Part shown: positions 51,255 to 58,324 of the stretch, one piece after another | How the letters are laid out: each line of letters begins with the position of its first letter | Position numbering within the stretch: the stretch's first letter is position 1 | NCBI GenBank assembly: GCA_029721435.1 | Contig: CM056583.1 | Span: 90,034,620 to 90,098,619, forward strand | From: Gymnothorax reevesii | Taxonomy: Eukaryota; Chordata; Actinopteri; Anguilliformes; Muraenidae | Length of the DNA: 64,000 nt | Direction of reading: 5' to 3' | Notes under the pieces: model-generated | Databases searched by the model: none | What the model saw: only the letters and a program-made list of their open reading frames with translations | Told to the model about the DNA's origin: nothing | Position numbers and translations under genes: made by a program

Positions 51255-54200
51255 CTCTCTCTCTCCCGTTTTTTTCCTCTTACTTTTGCTCACCCTTGGT
51301 TATTTCTCTTCCTTTTTCTCAGGGCCTGTGCTCAGAAAATGACCTGAAGGACCTGGGTGTACCGCTGGGTCCCCGGAAAAAGATTCTGAGTTTTATGAAA
51401 AGCAGACGGGACACAGAGGTCTGAATTTTAAAAAAAATTATATATATGCAAGTTATACACATATGTGTGTGTGTGTGTGTGTGTGTGCGTGTGTGTGTGT
51501 GTGCGTGTGCGTGTGTGTGTGTGTGTTTGTGTGTGTATTTGTGTGTGTGTGTGTGGGTGTTTGTGTGTGTGTGTGTGTGTGTGCGTGTGTGTGGGTGTCT
51601 GTATGGAGAGGGAACTGGTTCAGTAATGAAAATTAAAACCAATAAAGAATGGTAGTTATGATGAGATGAAAGCCCAACTGGGAACAGAAGTGAAACTGAA
51701 CATTCTGGAGCAAAGTTAACAATCTTTCTTTTCACTCTGATATTAATCAACTCCCCACTTTTGTATGTAAAAAATACTCATTATAGTTTTTTCAGTTTAT
51801 TGTGAAATCTATGGCCCACGTACGGTGCGTTGTGACCCATGACTATCTTTGTCTCAGCTGAGAATACCATTGGTGCGGCCTACTAGCTCCATAATGGGCT
51901 TCGGAGTAAATCCTCGTGTGATACAAGTATTTACCGTCCCAGCTCGTGACTCTCAGTCTCACAGTCGGCTACAAAGCAGCTCTGTTCTCAGCCCCGTTCG
52001 GCTCGATGGAGAATCTGTCTCCGCACTGCTTATTTGACTTCCTCTTTATTCAACTCTGCGTTTCACAACTTTTGCCTCTGTAATAATTGATATAGTTAGT
52101 CAATTTTCTCTCCCCAAGTTTCTGAAGTGTATTTTGCGAGCACCACATCAGAGATTACATTGCGAAAATTGAGGAATGTTTGTAATTGAGTTAATCTTGT
52201 GGTCAATTTCATCAGACTTATCTGAATGCAGATAAAATTGCTTCCATGTCTTGTCGTTTGTTTTCGCAGTAGGTTGGTTATATCTTTGCGCGCAGTGAAT
52301 TAATTTCTCCAAAACAAAATTAAAATATTTCACAGGTCAGTACATTATACGCTGTTAGTTCAAAACAGTTAGGAACTTTAATTTGTAGGTCAGGACATTT
52401 GAACCAAAATGAAAAAAGTCTGAAGTTTGAAACGAACCAAAAGCAAAATCATTTCAGTTCCTCTCCCCTGTTAACAAAACTGTTGCCCCCTTCCACACCG
52501 TTCTTCTTGGTGCCAAATCTGAATGGGACAGACTTGGGTTCTCTGTGTAAGGAGTAACTGCGGGGTTCCTGTGGGTCATGAGTCTGTCTGTGCAGTGGAA
52601 TAGAGGGGTGGCGTTGGGACCATTTTTCTCATTTAACGATGTATGCAAAGCTGATCCGTCTCGCCTCGCCCTGCCGACAGGAGATTGGAGAGGGACCTCC
52701 ACTCCAGGTCTCCAGCTCTCAGCCATCCAGGGAGAAAACGGGTCCACGGGGGACCACTGAACCCCAAAAATTTTCACCAGAAATGTCTGTTCCCGGTGGG
52801 GAGGATTTTAAGTACCTGGATATCAGGACGGGGCAGGTATGACGCTTGTTCTGTCCGTGTGGGTATGTGTCTGTGTGTTTTCAGGAAGTATCGAGGTATC
52901 CATTGCTGTACTTGTCAACGATGTCTAATGCAGCCAAAGAATCAGTTTTCTGCCATTTCTCTCTTTTGTCAGCCCCCTGTACCGGTCCCGGGGAGGCTGG
53001 TATTTGCAGTTACTCAACATTTGAGCCACACAGCATCTGATCTGTTAGAGTTTCAGTTACTCTGCTGATCAGCCCAGTTGGTATCTTGGGTCTGAATCAC
53101 CGACTGTACAAAAAGAAGGACGCAGCACTCGGGTCTGAAAACTGAGGCCAATGCGGAAATCTCCAAAATTTGCATGCTATTTAATGGCCAGCAGATGGCG
53201 ATGTCGGTGGTTGCAGAAAGACATTCAATCCTATAGAAGAGTGTGAGAAAATGACCCTACTGTCCCAACTGATTTATTATTTAAATAATGATTTTCCACA
53301 TCACTTTATTGTATCTATCGCAAGTTTCAAGTCTCCTTCGATATACCATGATGTTCATTTTTGTAAATTATGGTCCCATATAGACTAGAATAAAGGATAA
53401 AGCCAGAATATGCTTTAGGGGCGTGGCTATCCTCTGGTCCTCATCCGATACAGTCAGATCCACACGTAGATCCACCCCTCGCTTCTCCCTGGATATTCCG
53501 TTCACACTCTTGTCCAATAGGAATTACATCCGGTCTCAAAATGACAAAATGGTGCAATTCAAATTGCCAAAATCGAGGCTTCCAAAACGGTAGGCTGAAA
53601 CCGATGGGTGAAATAACGGTTGCTTCGTCTATCTTTTAATACAGTCTGTGGTCTGAATCAGCTCATAATCTTTAGGTCAAACACAGAGCAGTTGACCTTG
53701 TTGCTCTCTTGCATTACGACTGCAGAGGCTGGGATCAACCCCTTGTGTGCACTTGTGTGTCACCCCTAGGCACCTGTCAGGTACCCCCAGCTGACCTTTA
53801 ACCCCCAGGCCCTGTTCGCCCTGGGGTCCCCAATTGGAATGTTCCTCACGGTGCGGGGCCTGAAATGCCTGGACCCCCAATACCGATTTCCCACCTGCAA
53901 GAGCTTCTACAACATCTACCACCCGGTACTGACAAACCTCAACAAACCCAAATTCAGTTCTTCATCTGTGAACCAGCACTGACAAACCCAAACATACTCA
54001 ATATCACATCTACCACCCACTAACTGACAAACCTCAGCATATACAGACTCCATACAACATCTAATTCCTAGTACTGACTAACCCCATCACATTCAACACA
54101 TGCAACATCTACCGCCTTGTAATTACAGACCCCAAGAAACACAGATTCTATTCAATCTCTACCCACCTGGTACTGACAAACCTCAACTCATAAATACTCA

Positions 54201-56768
54201 TTATCACTTCTAGCACCCACTAACTGACAAACCTCAACATATGCAGACTGCATACAACATCTACCACCCTGTAATTACAGACCCAAACAAATACAGATTC
54301 TATACAATTTCTACCCACCTGGTACTGACTATCTGAACAATTAGAACTGACTTTTATCAATACATTTAGACTATATACAACATCAGCATCTTGTGAAACA
54401 AACCCTAAGACATGCATACTCATGCATACAACTTCTACCACAGTTCTGGCAAATCCCAAAACTGACAACCTCAGTTCCACAAGAATTGGAATTGTATGCA
54501 AAATACAAATAAAAATAGAATTGAGTGAGTAGTAATTTATCTACCTTCATTCAGTTGGAAAAAAGCACAAAAAATGTACTTAAATTGATAACTTATCAAC
54601 TGTATTGACCTTTGTAAATATTCACAAGTTCTTAATTTGTTGCCTGCAACATGTTCCAGAACAACTGGGATATAGAGAAAGTTATGAATCCACATTTAAA
54701 TCACTGCATTTTTTGTTTCCTCAGATTATCTTTCTCTGATATTAAAAACAGTTTGGTGATCTGAAACATTTAAATAAGATGCAGAGGAAAACTTAGGACA
54801 TTTTCACAGAGCATGAAAACATAAAGGATATCTTCTAAGACTTTATTAAATATTGCAGCAATATAATGAAGAATAGAGAGCGTCACCCGACTCGATTGTA
54901 GCATTTATTGTTCAGGTTTGGGAACTAGCTCTGCTGTGATTTATAATCCCTATGATATCTTAGCCATAATAAAACTTTTTTTCTGGAAGTAGGGGGCGGG
55001 ACTTTGACAAGCGATTTTGCTTCTCCCGCGACCCTTTCGGTCATGATACATGATGCATGTTGTGTTGTGTTGAAAATGTCATGTAACGACTATACAATCA
55101 TGCCAAAATTAAAAAAAAAAAAAAAAAAAAATGGCTAAAATCTGATTTCTCAGATGATATACCTGTCATCTGCTCAGCATCTGATATTGACTGATGAGCA
55201 GCCGAAGGACACCGTTAATATTGAAGCAACCCTGCGTATTTCTGAAAGTACTCAACACCATTTTTTGCTACTAGCCAATGAGCCACATCGAACGATCTTT
55301 TGTCATAAAATAATGGCCTGGGACAATAACACTATCCAACACAATAACAGCGCAACCTCTGGGCGAAGGGCGGCGTTTCTTCATGATCACGTGACCATTG
55401 TAACAGATGACAGCTAATTAGGGGTAATAAAACCACATTTATCTAGTCTTTGAAAACAAAAATTCCACATTTTTGCATTTTTCAACATTTATTTCCTAAT
55501 TATGTTTGTATAAAACAGCATAATGCATTATCCTTGAGTTTCCCTTTAAGTGGATGGGCTCTGTAGCTATTTTCTGCTGTTTAGAGGTGTTTACGGTTGT
55601 GAATTCGCCATTGCTAATTTTTTAAGTTCTTTTGACCTCATGCAACTGCGTGCTATGACCACTGCTAGCTCTTTAGTTATTAGTATTAGAATTAGTATTA
55701 GAATTCATGATTATTTACCAGTTCACTTAGTATTATTATTTGTATCAAGTAATTTGTACTGTCTTGCCTAGGGCGCTAAATGAGCCAGGGCTACCACTAA
55801 TTGCGAATGATTCCTTGCTGCATCCAAGTGCTTAAAGCATCGTCTTTTTAAGTCATCGGAAGAACAAAGTAGGGCTGAAGTTGAGCATATAACCACAGTT
55901 GTACAAGTTTTGAGATGATGTTCAGGAGCTCTTGTCTCTTGGAATCATGGAAGAGGATTTTGTATAAGCAGGCATGCGTGTCACATGGGGATCGATGGTG
56001 GACGAACTGCCCTCACCTGATTGGCATCCCATGTGACCTAATAGGTAGTTGGAAAACGACAACAAAAAAAAATGGGCAGTACTGAAGGTTTCAAGAGCTG
56101 AAAGCACCATCTCTGACGGGCATCTCAGAACTGACAGAACAGTCGTTACATGCATTACTTTTGTTACGCTTCCAGCATCTACAGTGTCAATATTGTTAAC
56201 CTATTACTAAAAATAAAAGTCAAAACATAATATACTGAACTTGTTGGATAGTTTCTGGTTGGCTGTGACCACGCATTAACTACAGTTGTGCCTTTCCCAG
56301 CGTCTGCAGCAAAAAAAAAAACAAAAACACCCATCCTAAAGCTTTACCCAACCTAAAGGATGTGTTCATTGCTTAATGCTGGTGGGGGTAGTTGGCGCAT
56401 ATGTTTCTCTGTGCCCCACCCTCCCCAGTTTGACCCGGTGGCGTACAGAATTGAGCCGATGGTCGGAACTCTGGACGTGGAGGCGGAGGCTGTACTTATC
56501 CCTCATCATAAAGGCAGGAAGAGGATGCACCTGGGTGAGCACAATCTGCAGGAAGATGGCTGGAGGGTTACTTAGCTCAGTCAGGTACCCTCCTGGATAA
56601 CCCCTGCGTTTCTTTCCTCAGAGCTTAAAGATGGCCTTACCCGGATGAGTATTGATGTCATGGGCTCCTTGCGCACTGCTTGGCAGTCCCTCCCGCAGTT
56701 ACCCATCCCTACACTGCCCCCTGTGGTCGGAGGACTAAATACCATGGACATATCTGGCAAGGAGCAGG
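18660..56768 (+). CDS. ddhd2: DDHD2-like phospholipase/triglyceride lipase, gene model of 14 exons, 3' end outside window
   Basis: Fourteen exons splice into one frame of about 629 codons with matching phases and GT-AG borders throughout. In order they encode a WWE-type region (model residues ~15-163), the lipase region starting at [12 protein letters not shown] (~200), the nucleophile motif GHSLG (~340-344), a SAM domain (~370-441), a variable linker, and the DDHD domain ([38 protein letters not shown]). Family knowledge: DDHD2 is an intracellular phospholipase A1 and neuronal triglyceride lipase acting at ER/Golgi membranes and lipid droplets; human mutations cause spastic paraplegia SPG54. 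Human DDHD2 is 711 residues; the missing part would be the C-terminal ~80 residues, which I cannot find up to 64000. SEC23IP is the closest relative, but the short N-terminus before HWFY and the absence of a visible SEC23-binding proline-rich region favour DDHD2. Introns range from 87 bp to over 7 kb and are packed with transposons. Confidence 0.88.
18697..18903 (+). CDS. ddhd2: ddhd2 exon 1 of the model (N-terminal WWE-type region)
   Basis: It encodes [20 protein letters not shown] followed by [13 protein letters not shown], matching the HWFY...W-PF...DS--LEE pattern at the start of the DDHD2/SEC23IP WWE-type region. The donor GGAG|GTCTGT at 18904 gives phase 1 and fits exon 2. The 5' limit is uncertain. 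An acceptor-like TTTCCTTCAG ends at 18696. Alternatively the in-frame ATG at 18660 (G at -3 and +4, in-frame TAG at 18642) could be the start, adding 12 codons plus the first base of a split Gly codon. A second possible donor lies near 18886 (phase 1). A palindromic element ends only ~20-55 bp upstream. Confidence 0.75.
19285..19612 (-). repeat. CACCTCCGCCAAGGAGG-type interspersed repeat
   Basis: The head CACCTCCGCCAAGGAGGTG is followed by sequence that is the reverse complement of the stretch at ~37200-37470 (for example GGCATATCTAGGCCAAAGTA). Same family as the large repeat starting at 37165. Confidence 0.65.
20860..24342 (+). mobile_element. L2/CR1-type non-LTR retrotransposon, 5' part without reverse transcriptase
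   Basis: It contains ORF1-like and the start of ORF2-like sequence (separate entries), then stops abruptly before the reverse transcriptase, where Tc1-like sequence resumes. LINEs are normally truncated at the 5' end, so loss of the 3' end implies a later deletion. Confidence 0.72.
22341..23266 (+). pseudogene. LINE ORF1 remnant with SGNH-esterase motifs
   Basis: It opens with a Cys-rich finger-like segment (CDGCRMI...[11 protein letters not shown]). Esterase blocks follow: [13 protein letters not shown] (GDS block), [10 protein letters not shown] (GxND block) and [10 protein letters not shown] (catalytic Asp-His block). The blocks lie in different frames: a stop after 22667 and a frame change near 22870-22940 break the ORF. 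ORF1 esterases of this kind are known from the L2/CR1 group. Confidence 0.75.
23440..24350 (+). pseudogene. LINE ORF2 remnant: partial AP-endonuclease and linker
   Basis: [10 protein letters not shown] is followed by a stop, then [20 protein letters not shown] and [20 protein letters not shown], which match the N-terminal half of an APE-type endonuclease (E of the TEAWL motif). After GLNIGV and YRPP the remaining endonuclease is deleted, and the frame changes to the basic linker (KNPKR-like [14 protein letters not shown]). No reverse transcriptase motif follows. Confidence 0.75.
24655..25029. repeat. Minisatellite related to the exon 2 splice acceptor, part 1
   Basis: About eight degenerate units of ~40-65 bp with core GTGATTGGCTCCT...GGGGTAATACTGAC. 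The array resumes at 26214 after an inserted element and its last unit runs into the exon 2 acceptor. Confidence 0.7.
25030..26213 (+). mobile_element. Decayed DNA transposon with a THAP-like N-terminal fragment
   Basis: Imperfect terminal inverted repeats: GACTCCCTTCATACTGAGAG and the complement of CTCAGTATAAAGAGACTC. At 25191 a short frame reads [18 protein letters not shown] before a stop. It has the C-x3-C start of a THAP zinc finger, as found in P-like and Kolobok transposases and in host THAP proteins. No transposase core is visible. It interrupts the minisatellite. Confidence 0.5.
26214..26286. repeat. Minisatellite related to the exon 2 splice acceptor, part 2
   Basis: Two units: GTGAATAGCTTGTTAGTAGA... 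and GTGATTGGCTTATCTGCAG; the latter contains the functional acceptor. Confidence 0.65.
26287..26477 (+). CDS. ddhd2: ddhd2 exon 2 (WWE-type region)
   Basis: Acceptor CTTATCTGCAG, donor GAG|GTGTGT. It encodes [20 protein letters not shown] and then [17 protein letters not shown], the conserved GRYDV...VRRC-WFY-G block. It enters in phase 1 and leaves in phase 0. The acceptor and the first bases of the exon resemble the units of a minisatellite that fills the preceding intron from ~24.66 kb. Confidence 0.92.
26685..26800. repeat. (GT)n microsatellite
   Basis: Long interrupted GT/GC-GT tract in the 355-bp intron between exons 2 and 3. It produces spurious Cys-Val open frames. Confidence 0.9.
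26833..26922 (+). CDS. ddhd2: ddhd2 exon 3
   Basis: Acceptor CATTTTCCAG, donor AAG|GTGGGG, phase 0 at both ends. It encodes [20 protein letters not shown] followed by [10 protein letters not shown], matching the family stretch that ends the WWE-type region. A long (GT)n tract lies in the 355-bp intron just upstream. Confidence 0.92.
27106..27205 (+). CDS. ddhd2: ddhd2 exon 4
   Basis: Acceptor TTTTCCTCAG, donor GCAG|GTGAGC, leaving in phase 1. It encodes [20 protein letters not shown] then [13 protein letters not shown], corresponding to the conserved W...RPR-VKRG linker before the lipase domain. Confidence 0.92.
27494..28325. mobile_element. hAT-type palindromic MITE, copy 2 (832 bp)
   Basis: Ends CAGTGGTGTAGCTAGAAATG and CATTTCTAGCTACTG, with inverted arms of more than 350 bp around ~27910. 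Flanking 8-bp duplications AGTGCAGT and AGTACAGT (7 of 8). Open frames on both arms are mirror images of each other, not genes. Confidence 0.85.
28334..28945. other. No gene recognised
   Basis: AT-rich intronic sequence without motif or clear repeat ends. Confidence 0.45.
28946..29161 (+). pseudogene. Possible transposase N-terminal exon or unknown short ORF
   Basis: A 71-codon frame starts [20 protein letters not shown] and is rich in Ser, Ala, Pro and Gly, with higher GC than its surroundings. MDIR-W-F starts followed by a polar linker are common in hAT/TTF-type zinc-finger transposase-derived proteins, but no zinc finger is visible here. It may equally be chance. It lies inside ddhd2 intron 4. 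Confidence 0.25.
29162..30782. other. No gene recognised
   Basis: Intronic sequence with scattered short frames. A GC-rich patch lies at ~29440-29600. No supported gene. Confidence 0.45.
30783..30974. mobile_element. hAT-type MITE, 192 bp
   Basis: Inverted ends CAGGGGTCTCCAACCCTG and CAGGGTTTAAGACCCCTA, the arms carrying GAGCTGCCATCCTG and CAGGATGGCAGCTC. Flanking 8-bp duplications GTTTAGTG / GTTTACTG. Confidence 0.82.
31161..31308. mobile_element. Short palindromic MITE
   Basis: Inverted arms AGCTGCTTTCACACCGGACG and GGGGTGTGAAAGCAGCT, with a second inverted pair GACAGATTACATTCA / GAATGTAATCTGTC inside. Confidence 0.65.
31884..32067 (+). mobile_element. tRNA-derived SINE
   Basis: A-box-like GTGGCCTAGTGGCACATCGG and B-box-like ACCCGGGTTTGATTCTGG, then a CCGCATGTCTTCCCC tail region ending CAAATAAAGG. 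Direct repeats TCTTAAAAATGGCCTG (left) and TCTTTAAAAAATGGCCTG (right) flank it, as expected for target-site duplication. Confidence 0.82.
32295..32384 (+). CDS. ddhd2: ddhd2 exon 5 (start of lipase domain, oxyanion region)
   Basis: Acceptor TCGGTTACCAG, donor TGCG|GTGCGT, phase 1 to phase 1. It encodes [20 protein letters not shown] followed by [20 protein letters not shown] is the hallmark first strand and glycine-rich turn of the DDHD phospholipases. The preceding intron is about 5.1 kb. Confidence 0.95.
33475..34750. repeat. 15-bp minisatellite, about 85 units
   Basis: Units of GTTTGTTTCKCTTGA in unbroken tandem, with variants such as CATAA or CATGA at the end. Because 15 is a multiple of three and few variants create stops, long frames stay open on both strands (33414-34850 + and 33417-34511 -); these encode only pentapeptide repeats and are not genes. 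Confidence 0.95.
34815..35410. repeat. ~144-bp tandem repeat, four units
   Basis: TCTGGAAGCCACAATTATTA-type starts recur at ~34832, ~34976, ~35121 and ~35264, each followed by GGAATGTTTTCAAATTTTAC, an AAAGATATATA tract, and AATATGGCTGC...GGCCATTTTGT. Confidence 0.85.
35449..35545. repeat. Detached block of the 15-bp minisatellite
   Basis: About six more GTTTGTTTCTCTTGA-like units after the 144-bp array, so the array was inserted into, or arose inside, a longer minisatellite. Confidence 0.8.
35726..35867 (+). CDS. ddhd2: ddhd2 exon 6
   Basis: Acceptor CTATTTGCAG, donor CCA|GTAAGA, leaving in phase 2. It encodes [20 protein letters not shown] and then [26 protein letters not shown] is near-identical to DDHD2 of mammals. 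The upstream intron holds the 15-bp minisatellite and a 144-bp tandem array. Confidence 0.95.
36038..36272. mobile_element. TTAA-flanked MITE
   Basis: Ends TTAAAGGGCATCTAAAGTTG and CGACTTCAGATGCCCTTTAA: inverted repeats bounded by TTAA, as for piggyBac or Kolobok-type insertions. Confidence 0.7.
36710..37070 (+). mobile_element. tRNA-derived SINE (DANA/HE1-like)
   Basis: Head GGTGGCACGGTGGCACAGTG with A-box, B-box-like GTGGGTTTGAATC, the conserved TGTGTTTGCGTGGGTTTTC block and the tail AGCGCTATATAAAACTGATG ending in a TATTAT run: a widespread teleost SINE layout. Confidence 0.85.
38103..39275. mobile_element. hAT-like element, 1173 bp
   Basis: Ends CAGCGGTTCCCAACCTTTTT and complement-like AGGTTGGGAATCCCTG, flanked by a perfect 8-bp duplication ATCTAGAT (38095-38102 and 39276-39283). 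The left part has a ~205-bp direct duplication (TCATTGAGGGCATCAAGTTT). No transposase is visible, so it is probably non-autonomous. Confidence 0.88.
39804..39985 (+). pseudogene. Harbinger-like transposase N-terminal remnant
   Basis: ATG at 39804 reads [17 protein letters not shown] and stops near 39900. In another frame [20 protein letters not shown] follows, resembling the [12 protein letters not shown] segment of HARBI1-type transposases. No catalytic region is found. Confidence 0.55.
40267..41776 (-). mobile_element. Nearly intact Tc1-like transposon, 1510 bp
   Basis: Perfect terminal inverted repeats of at least 26 bp (TACTCAGCAACAAAAGTTTC...) flanked by TA on each side. It carries one transposase gene on the minus strand. 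It is nested inside the Harbinger-like element. Confidence 0.93.
40466..41479 (-). pseudogene. Tc1-like DD34E transposase with one premature stop
   Basis: The frame is open over ~337 codons apart from one stop at 41201-41203 (about codon 93). The N-terminal half has helix-turn-helix sequence ([20 protein letters not shown]) and a GRPR-type motif (RPRSGRPRV). The C-terminal half has the catalytic triad: Asp in LFTDESRF, Asp in QHDNARPH and Glu in [12 protein letters not shown], with 34 residues between the second Asp and the Glu (DD34E). Both halves are in the same frame. The stop lies where an Arg codon would fit, so a CGA to TGA change by CpG decay is a likely cause. As it stands the copy would make only the DNA-binding part. 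Confidence 0.9.
43123..43331 (+). CDS. ddhd2: ddhd2 exon 7 (catalytic serine exon)
   Basis: Acceptor TGACCCCCCAG, donor CTAG|GTTTGT. It encodes [40 protein letters not shown] and ends in AGHSLG. The serine of GHSLG is the expected lipase nucleophile (Ser351 in the human protein, ~342 in this partial model). The preceding 7.3-kb intron carries the nested transposon stack. Confidence 0.96.
43599..43672 (+). CDS. ddhd2: ddhd2 exon 8
   Basis: Acceptor ATCTTCATAG, donor GAG|GTAAGT. It continues GHSLG directly with [13 protein letters not shown], the conserved strand after the nucleophile elbow, then a variable CPEAAGSEE tail. Phase 0 exit. Confidence 0.93.
43673..45163. other. ddhd2 intron 8, no feature recognised
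   Basis: I see no conserved gene, clear terminal repeats or tandem array in this 1.5-kb intron. Confidence 0.5.
45164..45286 (+). CDS. ddhd2: ddhd2 exon 9 (SAM domain, first half)
   Basis: Acceptor CTCGTCTGCAG, donor CTG|GTGAGC, phase 0 at both ends, 41 codons. It encodes [20 protein letters not shown] then QEQLDLDSL, the first helices of a SAM domain (L--LGL--F---F--E-ID---L pattern). Confidence 0.92.
45782..47315 (+). mobile_element. Tc1/mariner-like element, 1534 bp
   Basis: Inverted ends CAAACCCAATTCCAATGAAG and CTTCATTGGAATTGAGGTTTG, with TA duplications at 45780-45781 and 47316-47317. The terminal ~200 bp on each side are inverted copies. Same family as 1-792 and 20511-24439. Confidence 0.88.
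46142..47108 (+). pseudogene. Tc1-like transposase pseudogene
   Basis: Fragments in several frames: [40 protein letters not shown], a [20 protein letters not shown] stretch, [10 protein letters not shown], and [20 protein letters not shown] holding the catalytic Glu. Small deletions and stops separate them, for example a TAG near 46523. Confidence 0.85.
48425..48680. repeat. AAGTATACTT-rich palindromic repeat
   Basis: Dense inverted and direct copies of AAGTATACTT and AAGTGTACTT variants, typical of a small non-autonomous DNA element; exact borders unclear. Confidence 0.55.
49790..50960. repeat. ~140-bp tandem array with GTGACCTTGA motifs
   Basis: About eight diverged units with recurring GAACTTTCATTTGGTGAC, TGACCTTCAAAGGTCAAA, TCAATGACTTATATCA, AACGGTTACAGATGGAG and AGGAAGTCATGTATGA blocks. 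Confidence 0.85.
51209..51265. repeat. (CT)n microsatellite
   Basis: Uninterrupted CT tract followed by TTTTCTCTCTCTCTC, ~60 bp upstream of the exon 10 acceptor; it may act as an extended pyrimidine tract. Confidence 0.9.
51323..51418 (+). CDS. ddhd2: ddhd2 exon 10 (SAM domain, second half)
   Basis: Acceptor TTTTTCTCAG, donor GAG|GTCTGA, phase 0, 32 codons. It encodes [20 protein letters not shown] then [10 protein letters not shown]. The motif [13 protein letters not shown] is strongly conserved in DDHD2 and SEC23IP SAM domains. In this family the SAM and DDHD regions contribute to phosphoinositide-dependent membrane targeting. Confidence 0.95.
51461..51600. repeat. (GT)n microsatellite
   Basis: Interrupted GT tract ~40 bp downstream of exon 10. 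Confidence 0.9.
52681..52836 (+). CDS. ddhd2: ddhd2 exon 11 (variable linker)
   Basis: Acceptor CTGCCGACAG, donor CAG|GTATGA, phase 0, 52 codons. Most of it is a polar Ser/Pro/Gly linker with little conservation; the end, [11 protein letters not shown], aligns with the YLDVGIGQ segment that precedes the DDHD domain in the human protein. Confidence 0.88.
53770..53925 (+). CDS. ddhd2: ddhd2 exon 12 (DDHD domain start)
   Basis: Acceptor GTCACCCCTAG, donor CCCG|GTACTG, phase 0, 52 codons. It encodes [40 protein letters not shown] and ends SFYNIYHP, the core of the DDHD domain. The 3' edge of this exon together with its donor has been copied into a decayed tandem array downstream. Confidence 0.96.
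53926..54460. repeat. Decayed tandem array seeded by the exon 12 / donor junction
   Basis: Variants of the exon 12 end plus donor (ACAACATCTACCACCCGGTA then CTGACAAACCTCAA) recur at ~53990, 54050, 54105, 54160, 54210, 54255 and 54310, with spacings of about 50-65 bp. Several keep CTGGTACTGAC, a donor-like sequence. Confidence 0.75.
54461..56428. other. Rest of ddhd2 intron 12
   Basis: Contains a degenerate Tc1-like end near 54480-54680 (TTGCCTGCAACATGTTCCAG) and a poly-A run at ~55109-55131. No gene recognised. Confidence 0.5.
56429..56534 (+). CDS. ddhd2: ddhd2 exon 13 (DDHD domain)
   Basis: Acceptor CACCCTCCCCAG, donor CTGG|GTGAGC. It encodes [20 protein letters not shown], then [23 protein letters not shown] and [13 protein letters not shown] are diagnostic of the domain. 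The following intron is only 87 bp. Confidence 0.96.
56622..56768 (+). CDS. ddhd2: ddhd2 exon 14 (last exon visible)
   Basis: Acceptor TTTCTTTCCTCAG, donor CAGG|GTAGGA, phase 1 exit. It encodes [20 protein letters not shown] and then a proline-rich [18 protein letters not shown]. The LK-GL-RM...GSLR-AW pattern matches DDHD2. The remaining DDHD segment (GMLNGG-RIDYVLQEKP in the family) is not visible in the next 7.2 kb. Confidence 0.92.
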
Positions 56769-56828
56769 GTAGGAACCTGAGTGAATTTTTTTTTTAGGTG
56801 TAAATGATATCCAGCCCCTTGCAAGGTA

Positions 56829-58324
56829 CAGCACTCTCCATAATTATTGGCACCCCTGGTTAAGCTGTGTTCTTTAGCTTCTAATAAATTCAGTTTTTTT
56901 CTAAATAATATAGGACCGCAATGAAAAAAGAGGAAAATCCAACCTTTAATTCAAGTGCATTTATGCAGTGGGAAAAAAATCCCACATTCAGAAATCATTT
57001 TTTTACATCAAATCAAACAAAACAGCACCTAATCTTCTCCTGTAATGTTTCACAAGATGGGAGAATACAGAAAGAGGGATCTTTGACCATTCCTCTTTGC
57101 ACAATCTCTCTAAATCATCCAGTGACCTGGGTCCTCTCCTCTGCACTCTCCTCTTCAGCTCACTCCACAGGTTTTCAATGGGTTTGAGGTCTGGGGACTG
57201 AGATGGCCATGGGAGGAGCTTGATTCTGTGTCTGGTGAACCATTTCTGTGTAGATTTGGCCACATGTTTCGGGTCATTATCTTGCTGAAAGACCCAGCGA
57301 TGACCCATCTTCAGCTTTCGAGCAGAGGCCACCAGATTCTGATTTAAAACGTCCTGGTATTTCAAAGCATTCATGATGCCATACACGCTAACACGGTTCC
57401 CAGGGCCTCTGGAAGAGTAACAGGCCCACAGCATCACCGATCCTCCCCCATACTTCACAGTGGGCATGAGGTGCTTTTCTGCATACTCATCTTTTGTGTT
57501 CCACCAGACCCACTTAGAGTTTTTTGGCAACAAACACTCTATCTTGGTCTCATCTGACCAAAGCACATGGTCCCAGTTAAAGTCCCAATACCGCTTAGCA
57601 AACTCCAGACGTTTGCGTTTATGATTGTGAGTGAGAAAAGGTTTTTTTCCATGCATGCCTCCTAAACAGCTTGTTAGCATGTAGATAGCACCTGATGGTT
57701 GTTTTGGAGACTTCGTGACCCCATGATTCTACCCTCACTGTGCGTGGTGGCAAAATAACCTTGTGTCCTCGTCCAGGCTTGTTTACCACTGTTCCAGTTG
57801 TTTTAAACTTCTTAATGATTCCTCTGACAGTAGATATGGGCAGGTGCAGGCGAGTGGCTATTTTCTTGTAGCCATTGCCTGACTTGTGAAGGTCGACACA
57901 CATCTGCCTTACTTGAATGGTGTATTCCTTTGTCTTTCCCATGTTGAAGAGTGGATAAGAGAAATTGCCTCGGTGTCACGTCATATTTGTACCCCAGGGA
58001 ATCAGGAAGTGATGAATTACTAATTAAATGTTCCTAATATACTCTGATCAACTTTGTAAGCTACTGAAGAAATGACAGAAATACTTCAATTACATTTATT
58101 TCCTAGGAAATGTAGGGGTGCCAATACTTGTGTAACATGTGATTTTACAAAAAATAATTATTTCTTAGTCAGGGATTTTTTTCCCCTTAAAATTTGCTGG
58201 AGTTGAAGGTTACATTTTTCTACAGTTTTTAGTGCGAGAGTATGCTTCTGCAATAAAAATTGAATTTATTTTAAGGCTTTTTACACATCTTAATCAGCTG
58301 TGCCAATAAATATGGAGGGCGCTG
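56829..58324 (-). mobile_element. Tc1-like transposon, 1496 bp
   Basis: Inverted ends CAGCACTCTCCATAATTATT and the complement of AATAAATATGGAGGGCGCTG, TA on both sides (56827-56828 and 58325-58326). It carries a broken transposase on the minus strand. It lies in the intron after exon 14. The partial element at 7111-7843 is the same family. Confidence 0.92.
57003..57942 (-). pseudogene. Tc1-like DD34E transposase, broken by a deletion and a frameshift
   Basis: The N-terminal frame starts MGKTKEYTIQVRQMCVDLHK. Compared with the copy at 7111-7843 it lacks about 20 residues after PPRTVR (in-frame deletion). After HANKLF the frame shifts, and the catalytic part continues in another frame: Asp in LWSDETKIE, Asp in QQDNDPKH, Glu in SPDLKPIENLW with 34 residues between the last two (DD34E). 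The C-terminal part ends HLVKHYRRRLGAVLFDLM. Confidence 0.9.

Noticed and set aside
18660..56768. Assignment of the gene to SEC23IP
   Set aside because: Both paralogues share WWE, SAM and DDHD regions, but the N-terminus is short, and segments such as [16 protein letters not shown] and the short linker after the SAM domain fit DDHD2 better. Not fully excluded without alignment.
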